From Bacteroides sp. (GTDB taxonomy: Bacteria > Bacteroidota > Bacteroidia > Bacteroidales > Muribaculaceae), in contig JAAVCP010000089.1 of NCBI GenBank assembly GCA_014802265.1, positions 1 to 40,083 on the forward strand: a stretch of 40,083 nt of DNA. The letters are read 5' to 3'. A program made the translations under genes and the position numbers. The notes below the pieces were generated by a model. That model had not been told where the DNA came from and did not search any database. It saw nothing but the letters and a program-made list of their open reading frames with translations. This document shows positions 9,158 through 17,646 of this stretch, piece after piece. The first letter of the stretch is position 1; every line of letters begins with the position of its first letter.

Positions 9158-9164
9158 TCAAATT

Positions 9165-9602
9165 ATGGATAACAGAATTGAAGACCGCGTAATGCTCAAA
9201 GATCTTATTGACCGTTACGCAACAGAAAGCGATAAGAACAATCAGGACTACTATGTAGAAATCTTCCGTCCTGATTTGAAACTGAAAGTATATTTCGGCG
9301 ACAAGCTCGGAATGGATATCTCTTCCGTAAATGACATGATAGCCCAGTATAAGGCATTTGGTGCCGCCAAAGCCTCCTTCCATCAGAACGGTCAGCAGGT
9401 TGTGGATTTCGTTGACGAAACCCATGCTACAGGCATCTGCTATGCAATCGCCACTCTCGTCACCGAAGAAGACGGCAAGGATAAACTGACTTTCCATGCA
9501 GTCCGTTACTACGACAAGTATGTAAAGATTGACGGCAGATGGTGGATTGCAGAGCGTAATCAGTATTTCGTTTATTCCACAAATATTCCTATGAATGTCT
9601 GA
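9165..9602 (+). CDS. NTF2/SnoaL-like family protein (first of two)
   Basis: A 145-residue protein with the cone-shaped NTF2-like fold pattern. An N-terminal helix (DRVMLKDLIDRYATESD) is followed by a strand-rich half ending RYYDKYVKIDGRWWIAERNQ. This matches SnoaL_4-type proteins, which include polyketide cyclases, dehydratases and ligand-binding proteins; no specific catalytic set can be named. I chose the ATG at 9165 because it starts the conserved helix and lies just after the aldo/keto reductase stub; an in-frame upstream ATG at 9090 would read through the stub out of frame. It overlaps the next gene by eight bases, so the two are translationally coupled. Confidence 0.75.
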   Translation: MDNRIEDRVMLKDLIDRYATESDKNNQDYYVEIFRPDLKLKVYFGDKLGMDISSVNDMIAQYKAFGAAKASFHQNGQQVVDFVDETHATGICYAIATLVTEEDGKDKLTFHAVRYYDKYVKIDGRWWIAERNQYFVYSTNIPMNV

Positions 9603-9963
9603 TCAGGAGGAAATAAGCAAACTGTATCGCAGGTTGTATGCGGCAATGATTGCAAAGGATACTGCCGAACTTAACGCGGTCTTTTCTGATGATGCCAAGC
9701 TGGAACACATGACCGGACTCGTCCAACCGAAACAAGACTTCATAAAAGCTGTGGAGGATGGCACACTAAATTATTTTTCCGTCAATCATGAAGGTGATGA
9801 GATTGAAATAGACGGGGATTCAGCCCGTATGGCAGGTAGAAGCCGCGTACTGGCAGCTGTCTATGGCGGAGGACGGCACGAATGGCAGCTGCTTATAAAA
9901 TCTGATTTCAGGAGATCGGATGGCGTTTGGAAAATCGTTTACTCTAAAGTATCAACATATTGA
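9595..9963 (+). CDS. NTF2-like family protein (second of two)
   Basis: A 122-residue small alpha+beta protein with the NTF2-like arrangement. A helix (EISKLYRRLYAAMIAKDTAELN) leads to SDDAKLEHMTG, then a beta half (ARMAGRSRVLAAVYGGG, then WQLLIKSDFRR...WKIVYSKVSTY). It resembles SnoaL-like or DUF4440-type proteins. It overlaps the preceding NTF2-like gene by eight bases and ends four bases before the acetyltransferase start. Overlapping NTF2-like genes may form a heteromer, but that is a guess. The ligand or reaction is not known. Confidence 0.75.
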   Translation: MSDQEEISKLYRRLYAAMIAKDTAELNAVFSDDAKLEHMTGLVQPKQDFIKAVEDGTLNYFSVNHEGDEIEIDGDSARMAGRSRVLAAVYGGGRHEWQLLIKSDFRRSDGVWKIVYSKVSTY

Positions 9964-9967
9964 AATT

Positions 9968-10537
9968 ATGGACACAAAAAATGATATACTCGAAAAGATG
10001 CTTGCCGGTGAGGCAGTATCAATGGCAGATCCTGCCTATTCAGGGGCTGCCGCATTTATTGGAGAGTCATGGAGAAAATGTCAGGAGATCAATTGTACCC
10101 CGATGGATATAGCTGAAACCCGTCAGGCAATAATTGATAAACTTCACATTGACATGCCTGAGACTTCATTCATCGTGCAGCCATTTCATATTGATAATCC
10201 TAACGGTCTTGAACTCGGCAATAATGTATTCATCAACTACGGAAGCTCATTGATGGCATGCGGCAGAATTATTATCGAAGACGATGTGCAGATTGGTCCG
10301 AACACGATGATTGTAACCACAAATCACGATTTTAACCATCGGGAAGTTGTGTTGCACGCTCCTGTTACCATAAAGAAAGGTGCCTGGATCGGTGGTCGTT
10401 CACTTATCTTACCAGGTGTCACAATTGGTGAGAATGCAGTGGTTGCCGGCGGCGCTGTAGTTACCAAAGATGTGGAGCCGAATACTATCGTAGGAGGAAA
10501 TCCGGCTAAACTCATCAAACGACTTGACCCTAAGTAA
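9968..10537 (+). CDS. Maltose/galactoside-type sugar O-acetyltransferase
   Basis: A 189-residue left-handed beta-helix acetyltransferase of the MAT/GAT group, which transfers acetyl from acetyl-CoA to a sugar hydroxyl. A helical N-terminal domain (about 1-70) contains MDIAETRQAI. Hexapeptide repeats follow, with the catalytic histidine in TTNHDFNHR. The typical end is GAWIGGRSLILPGVTIGENAVVAGGAVVTKDVEPNTIVGGNPAKLIK. I chose the ATG at 9968, four bases after the previous stop; an earlier in-frame ATG at 9920 lies inside that gene and adds a non-family extension. It is the last gene of the run before a strong terminator. The acceptor is unknown. Confidence 0.88.
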   Translation: MDTKNDILEKMLAGEAVSMADPAYSGAAAFIGESWRKCQEINCTPMDIAETRQAIIDKLHIDMPETSFIVQPFHIDNPNGLELGNNVFINYGSSLMACGRIIIEDDVQIGPNTMIVTTNHDFNHREVVLHAPVTIKKGAWIGGRSLILPGVTIGENAVVAGGAVVTKDVEPNTIVGGNPAKLIKRLDPK

Positions 10538-10560
10538 TATTATTCCATAACATACAATGT

Positions 10561-10590
10561 AAGCCGAAGGCAGCGATATGCCTTCGGCTT
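10561..10590 (+). terminator. Strong hairpin terminator after the acetyltransferase gene
   Basis: A perfect 12-base-pair stem (10561-10572 with 10579-10590) with a six-base loop begins 23 bases after the stop. The A-rich left arm and T-rich right arm let it act on both strands, separating this run from the minus-strand operon. Confidence 0.8.
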
Positions 10591-10786
10591 TACTATACTT
10601 AAACCATAAGAATCTATTAATACTTAACAGCCTGTATTCGTAAATGAATTTAACTTAACAGCATTTTGAAATTACCTGTTTTAATGGTGGTTATCATCTC
10701 TCCATTGATTAAAAGTTTCTGTAATGAAGGATGCTGATCACTCAATAGGGAAATGCTGCGTTAGAATGATTTTGGGTTGACTGTTA
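10591..10786. other. Intergenic stretch between convergent units
   Basis: No intact gene. On the minus strand 10760-10650 is open for 36 codons (LLSDQHPSLQKLLINGEM, then TTIKTGNFKMLLS). It has a protein-like look but no start codon, and could be the tail of a lost gene. I cannot assign a family. Confidence 0.25.
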
Positions 10787-11959
10787 TCACATACTTTCAC
10801 GGAGAATGGAAATCAATTCATCACGGTCAAGTCTTTTGTAACCGTTTCCAGCTATTATGGTAGCATCGGCGATACCATCGAACATATCTTCCGTCACTCC
10901 TAAAGAGGAAAGATTATTTGCTGCACCGATTTCGTCAATCCAACTTGCAAGAGCGTCAATACCTTCAAGAGCAAGCTGCTTTTCAGTCTTTCCATCTGGA
11001 TTAATCCCCCAGACTACCTGAGCGAAACGGGCAAATCGTTTAGTCTCATTGTATGTCATGTGTCGGTAGTAAGTGGGAGAGACGGCAGAAAGAGTAAATC
11101 CATGTGTCGCGTTAGTGTATGCACCGATTGCATGACCTATCATGTGTACTTCCCAATCCTGTGGTTTGCCGGAACCGACAATCGAGCTTATACCCCATGT
11201 TGCGGTCCACATAATGTTTGAACGCGCCTCATAGTCCTCGGGATTTTTGATTGCCACACGGCTGGAGTGAATCAGCGACCTCATCAATCCCTCTGCGATA
11301 TAGTCAGATGTTGAGTCATCGTCACCGGAAAAATATTGTTCCATGATATGGCTCATTGTGTCAAAGATTCCCGCCACCATTTGCCTCTGCGGCACAGTAA
11401 AAGTGTAACGGGGATTCATGACAGCAAAGCGGGGACTTACCTCATCAGGGAAGCCTCGTCCGATCTTGAGTTTTTTGTCGTGGTTGGTAATTACCGAACC
11501 ACCGTTCATTTCCGAGCCTGTTCCTGCCATAGTCAGGACAACACCGATTGGAGTCAGCTTCTGACTGGGTTCGAGATCAGCCTGTTCTACCCAGTAACGC
11601 TGCCACGCATCTCCGTCATAACCAGCGGTAACGCTTACAGCTTTTGCATAGTCAACAGTCGAACCTCCACCGACCGCAAGAATCAAGTCAATGTTATTGG
11701 CACGGACAATTTCTGAACCCTCCTGTACTTTCTCCAATGTCGGATTAGGCATGACACCTGAAAGTTCCACGATTTCTTTCCCCGCATCTTTAAGAACCGA
11801 GACAACATCATCGTATATACCATTGCGTTTGATGGAGCCACCTCCATAAGTGAGAAGTACTCTTTTCCCGAATCCTTTCAATGCTTCGGCAAGATTCTTC
11901 TTTGCTTCTTCACCGAAGTACAATGTCGTAGGATTACTGTAAACAAAATTTCCTAACAT
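10787..11959 (-). CDS. Iron-containing NAD(P)H alcohol dehydrogenase (YqhD/BdhA-like)
   Basis: A 390-residue group III alcohol dehydrogenase that interconverts aldehydes and alcohols in the cytoplasm with NAD(P)H. The N-terminal nucleotide-binding half has GGGS at 39-42 and 97-100 (AVGGGSTVDYAKA). The metal site matches YqhD in spacing: Asp200, His204, His272 and His286. GTGSE at 146-150 is also typical. It is third in a minus-strand set with the malic enzyme and the exchanger, 25 bases behind the exchanger stop. A terminal reduction step disposing of surplus reductant is plausible there; the substrate is not readable. Length and motifs are normal. Confidence 0.92.
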   Translation of the reverse strand: MLGNFVYSNPTTLYFGEEAKKNLAEALKGFGKRVLLTYGGGSIKRNGIYDDVVSVLKDAGKEIVELSGVMPNPTLEKVQEGSEIVRANNIDLILAVGGGSTVDYAKAVSVTAGYDGDAWQRYWVEQADLEPSQKLTPIGVVLTMAGTGSEMNGGSVITNHDKKLKIGRGFPDEVSPRFAVMNPRYTFTVPQRQMVAGIFDTMSHIMEQYFSGDDDSTSDYIAEGLMRSLIHSSRVAIKNPEDYEARSNIMWTATWGISSIVGSGKPQDWEVHMIGHAIGAYTNATHGFTLSAVSPTYYRHMTYNETKRFARFAQVVWGINPDGKTEKQLALEGIDALASWIDEIGAANNLSSLGVTEDMFDGIADATIIAGNGYKRLDRDELISILRESM

Positions 11960-11984
11960 AATGTATTGTTTTTTATTTTATATT

Positions 11985-13691
11985 TTATATGAATATTATC
12001 ACAAGAATACTTGAAAAGACAAGTACGAAATTTGCTGTAGCGTATGTCACAGTATAGCCGATTGCCGGAAGATTACTGCCTAAGGCATCCTGTATCGCAC
12101 CAATTGAGGCAACTCCACATCTGCTTCCTGCCACACATCCTAATGTCTCGGCTCTGCCGAACTTAAAGATCTTGTGCCCGACAAGAGTCATTACAATAAG
12201 AGGTATTATTGTGCATATAATACCGACTATGAACAGTCCTATTCCTACCTCAGCGATACCACTTATGAATTTCGGTCCGGACGTAAGCCCTATGATTGCA
12301 ATAAACATATTGAGTCCAAGCTTATCAAATAGCCATGATACTTGCGACGGGATATAACCACAAGTGGGTTTTCGAGAACGTAGCCAACCGAAAAACAATC
12401 CTGAGAATAAAGCACCTCCGCTTGTACTCAACGACACCGGAATACCATCAACCATAAACGAAAGAGCTCCGATAAAACATCCTAAGGCGATGCCGATACC
12501 AATAAACACCATATCGGTTGCCTCAGTCTGACGGTCGGCATATCCGATATTCTCCACAGCTACCTCCACTTTACTGGGCAGCCCGACAAGGGTCAGTACA
12601 TCGCCTTGCTGAATCTCAGTCTTTGAACGCGCCGGCAAACTCACTCCATTGCGTGTCATGCTTTTGATAATCACACCATTCATGAATGGTTGCTTCCTGA
12701 TCTCACCGAAAGTCATTCCGGCAGCTCCATTTTTGGAGACCGTAACAGGGAGATTTTCGGCACCGAAGCTCAACAGTTCGGTATCGGCAACTTCCGGTCC
12801 GATGATATTTGCTTCTTCTACAATCACCTCCCGTCGACCACTCAGCACAATCGTATCGCCACGTCTGATCATCAGCCCCGGTCTGGGATCGTATAGTTTG
12901 CCGTTCAATCGAAGCCGTTCGATGAATAAACGTATATTCTTCTGAGCGAACATATATTCCACATACTGCACAGAGCGAGGTTCGTTGAATAAATCCGACT
13001 CGGCACGATAGGCGCGGAATGCTACCGGACGATTAGCATCAATCATTCCATCGTCAGGTGTAAACTCACCATCATCCATCTTAGACTCTATCTCAGCCGT
13101 TTCCTCCTTGACCTTTTTCATCCCTCCCAATAACCAAGGTCCTACATTGGAAAGAATCCAAGCTGAGCCGATGGTTCCGAAAATATACGTCACAGCATAA
13201 CATGCCGGTATCATATCGGTTATAGCTTTTTTTGCATCATCGGGCATATTCATGGAATGAATTGTGTCAGCAGTTACTCCAAGAGAGGCGGAAGCTGTCT
13301 GGGAACCGGCAAAAAGACCGCAGGCTGTTCCCATATCGTAGCCCATAATCTTTGCTGCAACTATTACCGTAGCGGCACAAACAAATGCCTCAAGGACTGC
13401 GAAGCCGACCTGTTTCAGCCCTCTGCCTTTCAATGAACGAAAAAATTGTGGTCCGACACTATATCCGATACTGAACAAGAACAGCATAAAGAATACTACT
13501 CTGACAGTAGAAGAAATATCAATACCGATTTGTCCGATGATAACCCCAATTATCAAGGTGGCTGCCACCGGGCCAAGGGAAAAGGATTTATACTTCAGTT
13601 GTCCAATCCAAAAACCGAGTCCGATGGTAAGAAAAATAGGTATGACAGGATTGCTCCTCAGAATATTGATAATATAGTCGATCACGTTCAT
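11985..13691 (-). CDS. AspT/YidE/YbjL-type antiporter with two TrkA-C domains
   Basis: A 568-residue inner-membrane protein of the aspartate:alanine exchanger family. Two membrane halves, each with several helices, carry the duplicated family signature (SIGYSVGPQFFRSLKGRG in the first, LTSGPKFISGIAEVG in the second). Between them, at about 195-395, are two TrkA-C/RCK-C ligand-binding domains (RPGLMIRRGDTIVLSGRRE, and TEIQQGDVLTLVGLPSKVE). It probably exchanges carboxylates or amino acids. Its gene lies four bases after the malic enzyme stop, so a C4-dicarboxylate or aspartate substrate is attractive but unproven. No signs of damage. Confidence 0.88.
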   Translation of the reverse strand: MNVIDYIINILRSNPVIPIFLTIGLGFWIGQLKYKSFSLGPVAATLIIGVIIGQIGIDISSTVRVVFFMLFLFSIGYSVGPQFFRSLKGRGLKQVGFAVLEAFVCAATVIVAAKIMGYDMGTACGLFAGSQTASASLGVTADTIHSMNMPDDAKKAITDMIPACYAVTYIFGTIGSAWILSNVGPWLLGGMKKVKEETAEIESKMDDGEFTPDDGMIDANRPVAFRAYRAESDLFNEPRSVQYVEYMFAQKNIRLFIERLRLNGKLYDPRPGLMIRRGDTIVLSGRREVIVEEANIIGPEVADTELLSFGAENLPVTVSKNGAAGMTFGEIRKQPFMNGVIIKSMTRNGVSLPARSKTEIQQGDVLTLVGLPSKVEVAVENIGYADRQTEATDMVFIGIGIALGCFIGALSFMVDGIPVSLSTSGGALFSGLFFGWLRSRKPTCGYIPSQVSWLFDKLGLNMFIAIIGLTSGPKFISGIAEVGIGLFIVGIICTIIPLIVMTLVGHKIFKFGRAETLGCVAGSRCGVASIGAIQDALGSNLPAIGYTVTYATANFVLVFSSILVIIFI

Positions 13692-13695
13692 AAAT

Positions 13696-15024
13696 TTATT
13701 TTATACGACAGGTCGTTTGGGTTTTAATAAGGTAACTGATAAGCGCATCGTTAGTGCATATAATCTCTTCAAGCTGATTTCGATATGTGTCCATATCATC
13801 AATTTTTCTCCTTGCAACTCCGGATTCTTCAGCTGCTTTAATAACGGCAGGAGCAACTACCATAAGCAAACGACGGTCAAATGGTTTCGGCAATATATAG
13901 TCGCGTCCGAAAGTGAGATTTTCCGCGCCATAAGCATTTTTGATACTTTCCGGCACAGGTTCCTGAGCCAGTTCTGCGACAGCTTGTGCAGCGGCTACTT
14001 TCATCAATTCATTAATTTCAGTCGCCCCGCAATCAAGAGCTCCTCTGAATATGTATGGGAAACCAAGTACATTGTTTATCTGATTGGGATAGTCGCTTCG
14101 TCCCGTTGCAAATACCATGTCTGGACGTGTAGATATGGCAAGGTCATAGGCAATTTCAGGCGAAGGATTAGCGAGGGCGAATACTATTGGACGTTCAGCC
14201 ATTGACTTTACCATATCGGCAGTAACTACATCTGCCACAGATAGCCCGAGAAACACATCAGCACCTTTCATCGCATCGGCAAGTGTATGAATATCTTTAT
14301 CGGTTGCGAACTCAGCTTTTGTAGAATTCAAGTTATCCCTGTCTTTCCTTATAACGCCTTTACTGTCGCACATGATTATATTCTTGTGTCTTACCCCAAG
14401 CTCACAGAACAACTTGGTACAAGCAATTGCAGCCGCACCGGCTCCATTCACGACAACACGGATATTAGTTATATCTTTATTTTGAATCTTCAATGCGTTG
14501 AGCAATGCAGCGGATGAAATGATTGCTGTTCCATGCTGGTCATCGTGCATTACAGGGATGTCAAGTTTGGTGCGAAGCTCACGTTCAATCTCAAAACATT
14601 CAGGTGCTTTGATGTCTTCCAGATTAATTCCACCAAAAGTTGGCGCAAGTCGTGCAACTGTCTTGATAAACTCCTGCGGATCGTTTTCATCGATCTCGAT
14701 GTCAAAAGCATCAAGTCCGGCGAAAATTTTAAACAGGAGGGCTTTACCTTCCATTACGGGCTTGGATGCCTTTGCTCCTATATTGCCAAGCCCGAGGACG
14801 GCAGTTCCGTTAGAGATTACAGCTACAAGATTGCCCCTATTGGTATAATCGAATATCTTATCTGCATTGTCTTTTATTTTAAGACATGGATAGGCTACTC
14901 CGGGAGAATATGCGAGTGAAAGATCTTCGGGAGTGTTGTAAGGTTTAGTAGGAACCACCTCGATTTTTCCCGGATGCGGATAGCGATGGTATTTAAGAGC
15001 TGCTTGTTCAATATCAGATTCCAT
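13696..15024 (-). CDS. NADP-type malic enzyme, single-domain form
   Basis: Malic enzyme converts malate to pyruvate and CO2 with reduction of NAD(P). The 442-residue protein has [14 protein letters not shown] near the N-terminus, the lysine-containing [17 protein letters not shown], the metal-binding [15 protein letters not shown] and [11 protein letters not shown], then the Rossmann [11 protein letters not shown] and NPSPEI. Many Bacteroidetes and proteobacterial MaeB enzymes carry a C-terminal phosphate acetyltransferase domain of over 300 residues; here only a short tail follows, so this is the compact form. It is first in the operon with the exchanger and the alcohol dehydrogenase, a grouping suited to carbon and redox balancing in fermentation. 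Confidence 0.93.
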   Translation of the reverse strand: MESDIEQAALKYHRYPHPGKIEVVPTKPYNTPEDLSLAYSPGVAYPCLKIKDNADKIFDYTNRGNLVAVISNGTAVLGLGNIGAKASKPVMEGKALLFKIFAGLDAFDIEIDENDPQEFIKTVARLAPTFGGINLEDIKAPECFEIERELRTKLDIPVMHDDQHGTAIISSAALLNALKIQNKDITNIRVVVNGAGAAAIACTKLFCELGVRHKNIIMCDSKGVIRKDRDNLNSTKAEFATDKDIHTLADAMKGADVFLGLSVADVVTADMVKSMAERPIVFALANPSPEIAYDLAISTRPDMVFATGRSDYPNQINNVLGFPYIFRGALDCGATEINELMKVAAAQAVAELAQEPVPESIKNAYGAENLTFGRDYILPKPFDRRLLMVVAPAVIKAAEESGVARRKIDDMDTYRNQLEEIICTNDALISYLIKTQTTCRIK

Positions 15025-15160
15025 ATTTTTTGAATTTATTTAATTTTTGTAAATTTATAAATCAAACAAGCGTAGTGAATAATGGGTTTACAGTTTATTT
15101 ATATTTCAGTGTTTTTTATAATCATATCCGCTAATTTGGTTAGTACATACGTGAAAGACA

Positions 15161-15400
15161 TTGCATATCTCAACGTCACGTTTAGGCTTTTCTAAGTTTT
15201 TCCGTCGTAACTTTGGCAAAACCTTCGTTGAACACATAAATGATCTCAGGATAGACGAAGCACGTCGGCAATTAAAAAACACCGAAAAGAGTGTAGCTGC
15301 CATAGCTTATGATACAGGATTTACATGCATTCCGTATTTTAATCGCCTTTTCCGAGAATTATGTGGCATGATACCATATATATATTCAGAAAAATTGTAA
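15161..15400 (+). pseudogene. AraC-family C-terminal DNA-binding fragment
   Basis: The frame encodes a nearly complete AraC double helix-turn-helix. STSRLGFSKFFRRNFGKTFVE is the first recognition helix region, then the linker INDLRIDEARRQLKNT, then SVAAIAYDTGFTCIPYFNRLFRE, ending GMIPYIYSEKL. The effector domain that should precede it is absent: an in-frame TGA lies at 15152-15154 and the only usable start is a TTG at 15161. It is most likely the remains of a larger regulator. A free-standing DNA-binding domain acting as a small regulator cannot be excluded. It points toward the intact AraC gene. Confidence 0.7.
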
Positions 15401-15482
15401 AGACTTCTGGGGAGAATAATCAAAAACAGCTGACGATTAACTGAATTTGGTTTATTATCACCGCTAAGCCATAGTGATAAAA

Positions 15483-16388
15483 CTAACTATCTTTACCATT
15501 GCGATACTGGTTTGGAGTAATGCCGGTAACTGATTTGAAAAGACGTGTAAAATGTTGGGGATATTGAAATCCAAGTTCGTAGGCTATTTCACTGATGGTC
15601 TTGTCTTCCGAGAAAAGGCGTTCTTTGGCGAGTTCTATTATTTTTGCCTGTATATGATCTTTTGCTGTCTTGCCTGTCTCTTTTTTGATAAGATCACTGA
15701 AATAATTAGGAGAAAGACACAACTCAGAAGCACACCATTTTACATTGGGGAGTCCCTCCAAAGTCAGACGTGGACTGCGGAGGTAAGTGTCTATCAACTG
15801 CTCGAAACGTGATAGGAGGTCACTATTGACCCGTCCACGTGTAATAAACTGCCGCTCATAAAAACGAAGACAATAATCAAGAAGCAACTCAATATTGGTG
15901 GCAATCAGACGTTTGCTCAGTCTATCAACGGAATGATTGAGTTCAAATGATATCTTACTAAGGCAGTCAAGAAAAATCTCCCGTTCCTCCAGAGATAGAT
16001 GAAGCGCCTCATTTACATTATATGAGAAATATGAATACTCATTTATTCTCTTCGAAAGAGAGGTGCCCCGTATTAATTCAGAGTCAAAACAGAGTGCCCA
16101 TCCTTTAGGCTGGAACTCCTCTCCGGTATCCTCAATGCCTATCACTTGTCCCGGGGCAAGGCAAACCACTGACCCTTTCTCATAATCGTATTTCTGCCGA
16201 CCATAGATAAGTTCACAACTCACTTCATCTTTAAGATAGATGGTATAAAAGCTGAATGTATGCCGCATATGTCGCATCGGTTTAGCCTTTGAAAGGTCAA
16301 TTACACTGACAAGTGGATGCAACGTTTCAATGCCAAGCATATCATTGTAGTCAGCTACATTAGCAATATTCAAGAGTTTCTCTGCCAT
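15483..16388 (-). CDS. AraC-family transcriptional regulator
   Basis: A 301-residue regulator. The N-terminal half (about 1-190) looks like a cupin-type ligand-binding domain (GSVVCLAPGQVIGIEDTGE). The C-terminal AraC domain (about 200-298) is complete: SELCLSPNYFSDLIKKETGKT, then TISEIAYELGFQYPQHFTRLFKSVTGITPNQYR. It is divergent from the SDR oxidoreductase gene across 295 bases holding its own promoter and an inverted repeat. It therefore probably controls the SDR gene and perhaps other nearby oxidoreductases. AraC proteins of this type commonly sit beside redox genes in Bacteroides relatives. The effector is unknown. Confidence 0.9.
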   Translation of the reverse strand: MAEKLLNIANVADYNDMLGIETLHPLVSVIDLSKAKPMRHMRHTFSFYTIYLKDEVSCELIYGRQKYDYEKGSVVCLAPGQVIGIEDTGEEFQPKGWALCFDSELIRGTSLSKRINEYSYFSYNVNEALHLSLEEREIFLDCLSKISFELNHSVDRLSKRLIATNIELLLDYCLRFYERQFITRGRVNSDLLSRFEQLIDTYLRSPRLTLEGLPNVKWCASELCLSPNYFSDLIKKETGKTAKDHIQAKIIELAKERLFSEDKTISEIAYELGFQYPQHFTRLFKSVTGITPNQYRNGKDS

Positions 16389-16408
16389 ATTTTGATGGTT
16401 TCCCTCTG

Positions 16409-16439
16409 CAAAGTTACCGAAATAGTTTGGATTGTCAAT
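16409..16439 (-). promoter_or_regulatory. Promoter of the AraC regulator gene
   Basis: On the minus strand ATTG (16439-16436) is followed after 19 bases by a perfect TAACTTTG (16416-16409), 20 bases before the ATG at 16388. This is the same layout and start-codon distance as the XRE promoter at 4919-4949. Confidence 0.6.
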
Positions 16440-16486
16440 ATTAGAAGAGGCAGTCCGTTGAATTCGTTAAAAGAATCGGTAATTTA

Positions 16487-16510
16487 TATACACGTATCTT
16501 TAAGTGTATA
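16487..16510. promoter_or_regulatory. Inverted repeat in the araC-SDR divergent region
   Basis: TATACAC (16487-16493) and GTGTATA (16504-16510) form a perfect inverted repeat with a ten-base spacer, about 48 bases upstream of the AraC -33 box. There is no T-tract, so an operator is more likely than a terminator. Which protein binds is unknown. Confidence 0.35.
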
Positions 16511-16628
16511 ATGGTAATTTTACGCGACTGTAGTTTAATATTCTGTCTGTTCAGACAACCCTCACTAACCTATATTACTTCTTTTTCTACCATATTCAAC
16601 ACTGAGACAAGCCTTTCAAGAGTGAATC

Positions 16629-16657
16629 TTGTTATAAGATTATAGACATTAAATTAC
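16629..16657 (+). promoter_or_regulatory. Possible promoter of the SDR gene
   Basis: TTG (16629-16631) is followed after 18 bases by TAAATTAC (16650-16657), six of eight matches counting the two free positions, 26 bases before the SDR ATG. It is weaker than the other promoters listed. Confidence 0.25.
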
Positions 16658-16683
16658 AAAATTAAATTTATTAAAATTACGAT

Positions 16684-17517
16684 ATGGCTAAATATGTGAT
16701 GATACTGGCAGGAGCCGGACAGATAGGAATGGCGATAGCCCGCAGAATGGGTTATGGTATGAAAATTGTAATCGGTGACAAAAATATCAAGAATGCTGAA
16801 ACAATAGCTGACATTATGAACAAAGCCGGTTTCGACTGCGTAGCAACTGAAATGGATCTGTCGAGCCGGGACTCTATAAAAGAGATCATCGCCAAAGCAC
16901 AAAGCTACGGAGAAATCACCATGCTGGTGAATGCAGCCGGAGTTTCTCCGTCGCAGGCTTCAGTTGAAGCTATACTGAAAGTTGACCTTTACGGAACAGC
17001 CGTATTGCTTGAAGAAGTTGGAAAGGTAATTGCCAAGGGTGGTACAGGGGTGACAATCTCAAGTCAATCCGGGCATCGTATGCCGGCTCTTACTCCCGAA
17101 CAGGATTGGCAGCTCGCAATGACCCCGATAGAGGAACTGTTATCGTTACCAATGTTACAACCTGAAAATATTGAAAACACCCTCCATGCATATCAGATGG
17201 CAAAGCGTTGCAATGTCAAGCGTGTGATGGCTGAAGCAGTGAAATGGGGTAAACGTGGTGCGCGTATCAATTCCATCTCTCCGGGAATTATCGTGACTCC
17301 TCTCGCTATTGATGAATTCAATGGACCACGCGGTGACTTTTACAAGAATATGTTTGCGAAGTGCCCGGCAGGTCGTCCTGGAACAGCTGATGAAGTTGCA
17401 AACGTGGCTGAATTACTTATGCGTCCGCAAGGAGCATTTATTACCGGTGCAGACTTTCTAATCGATGGAGGAGCCACTGCATCATTCTTCTATGGTCCGC
17501 TACAGCCAGAAAAGTAA
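16684..17517 (+). CDS. SDR-family NAD(P)-dependent oxidoreductase
   Basis: A 277-residue short-chain dehydrogenase/reductase. The nucleotide loop is GAGQIG at 10-15 rather than the commoner TGxxxGIG. NAAG is at 83-86, the catalytic Ser lies in SSQSG (127-129), and the Tyr/Lys pair is Tyr170 and Lys174 (YQMAK). The C-terminus has RINSISPGIIVTPL and FITGADFLIDGGAT, both typical of classical SDRs. The atypical first loop and an insertion around 133-165 set it apart from simple sugar or steroid SDRs; the substrate is unknown. It is divergent from the AraC regulator, its likely controller, and ends before a strong two-way terminator. Confidence 0.9.
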   Translation: MAKYVMILAGAGQIGMAIARRMGYGMKIVIGDKNIKNAETIADIMNKAGFDCVATEMDLSSRDSIKEIIAKAQSYGEITMLVNAAGVSPSQASVEAILKVDLYGTAVLLEEVGKVIAKGGTGVTISSQSGHRMPALTPEQDWQLAMTPIEELLSLPMLQPENIENTLHAYQMAKRCNVKRVMAEAVKWGKRGARINSISPGIIVTPLAIDEFNGPRGDFYKNMFAKCPAGRPGTADEVANVAELLMRPQGAFITGADFLIDGGATASFFYGPLQPEK

Positions 17518-17556
17518 CTTTTATACCGAAAAGTTGCATATAGTCCATAACACCTA

Positions 17557-17598
17557 TTCAGCCCAACCTTCTCATCAATAGAAGAAGGTTGGGCTGAA
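17557..17598. terminator. Bidirectional terminator between the SDR and TerD genes
   Basis: A perfect 16-base-pair inverted repeat (17557-17572 with 17583-17598) with a ten-base loop lies between the convergent SDR and TerD genes. It is 39 bases after the SDR stop and 48 bases beyond the TerD stop. Confidence 0.8.
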
Positions 17599-17646
17599 TA
17601 TATTTGCTGTCACAGATGTAGCGGAGAGCAACATCATTGCTAAGAT

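Noticed and set aside
9090..9164. Upstream in-frame start for the first NTF2-like gene
   Set aside because: It overlaps the aldo/keto reductase stub in another frame and adds residues not belonging to the fold; the ATG at 9165 is better.
15455..15480. TTATCAC/GTGATAA hairpin after the AraC gene as a terminator
   Set aside because: Only seven base pairs and no T-tract on the relevant strand; too weak to annotate.
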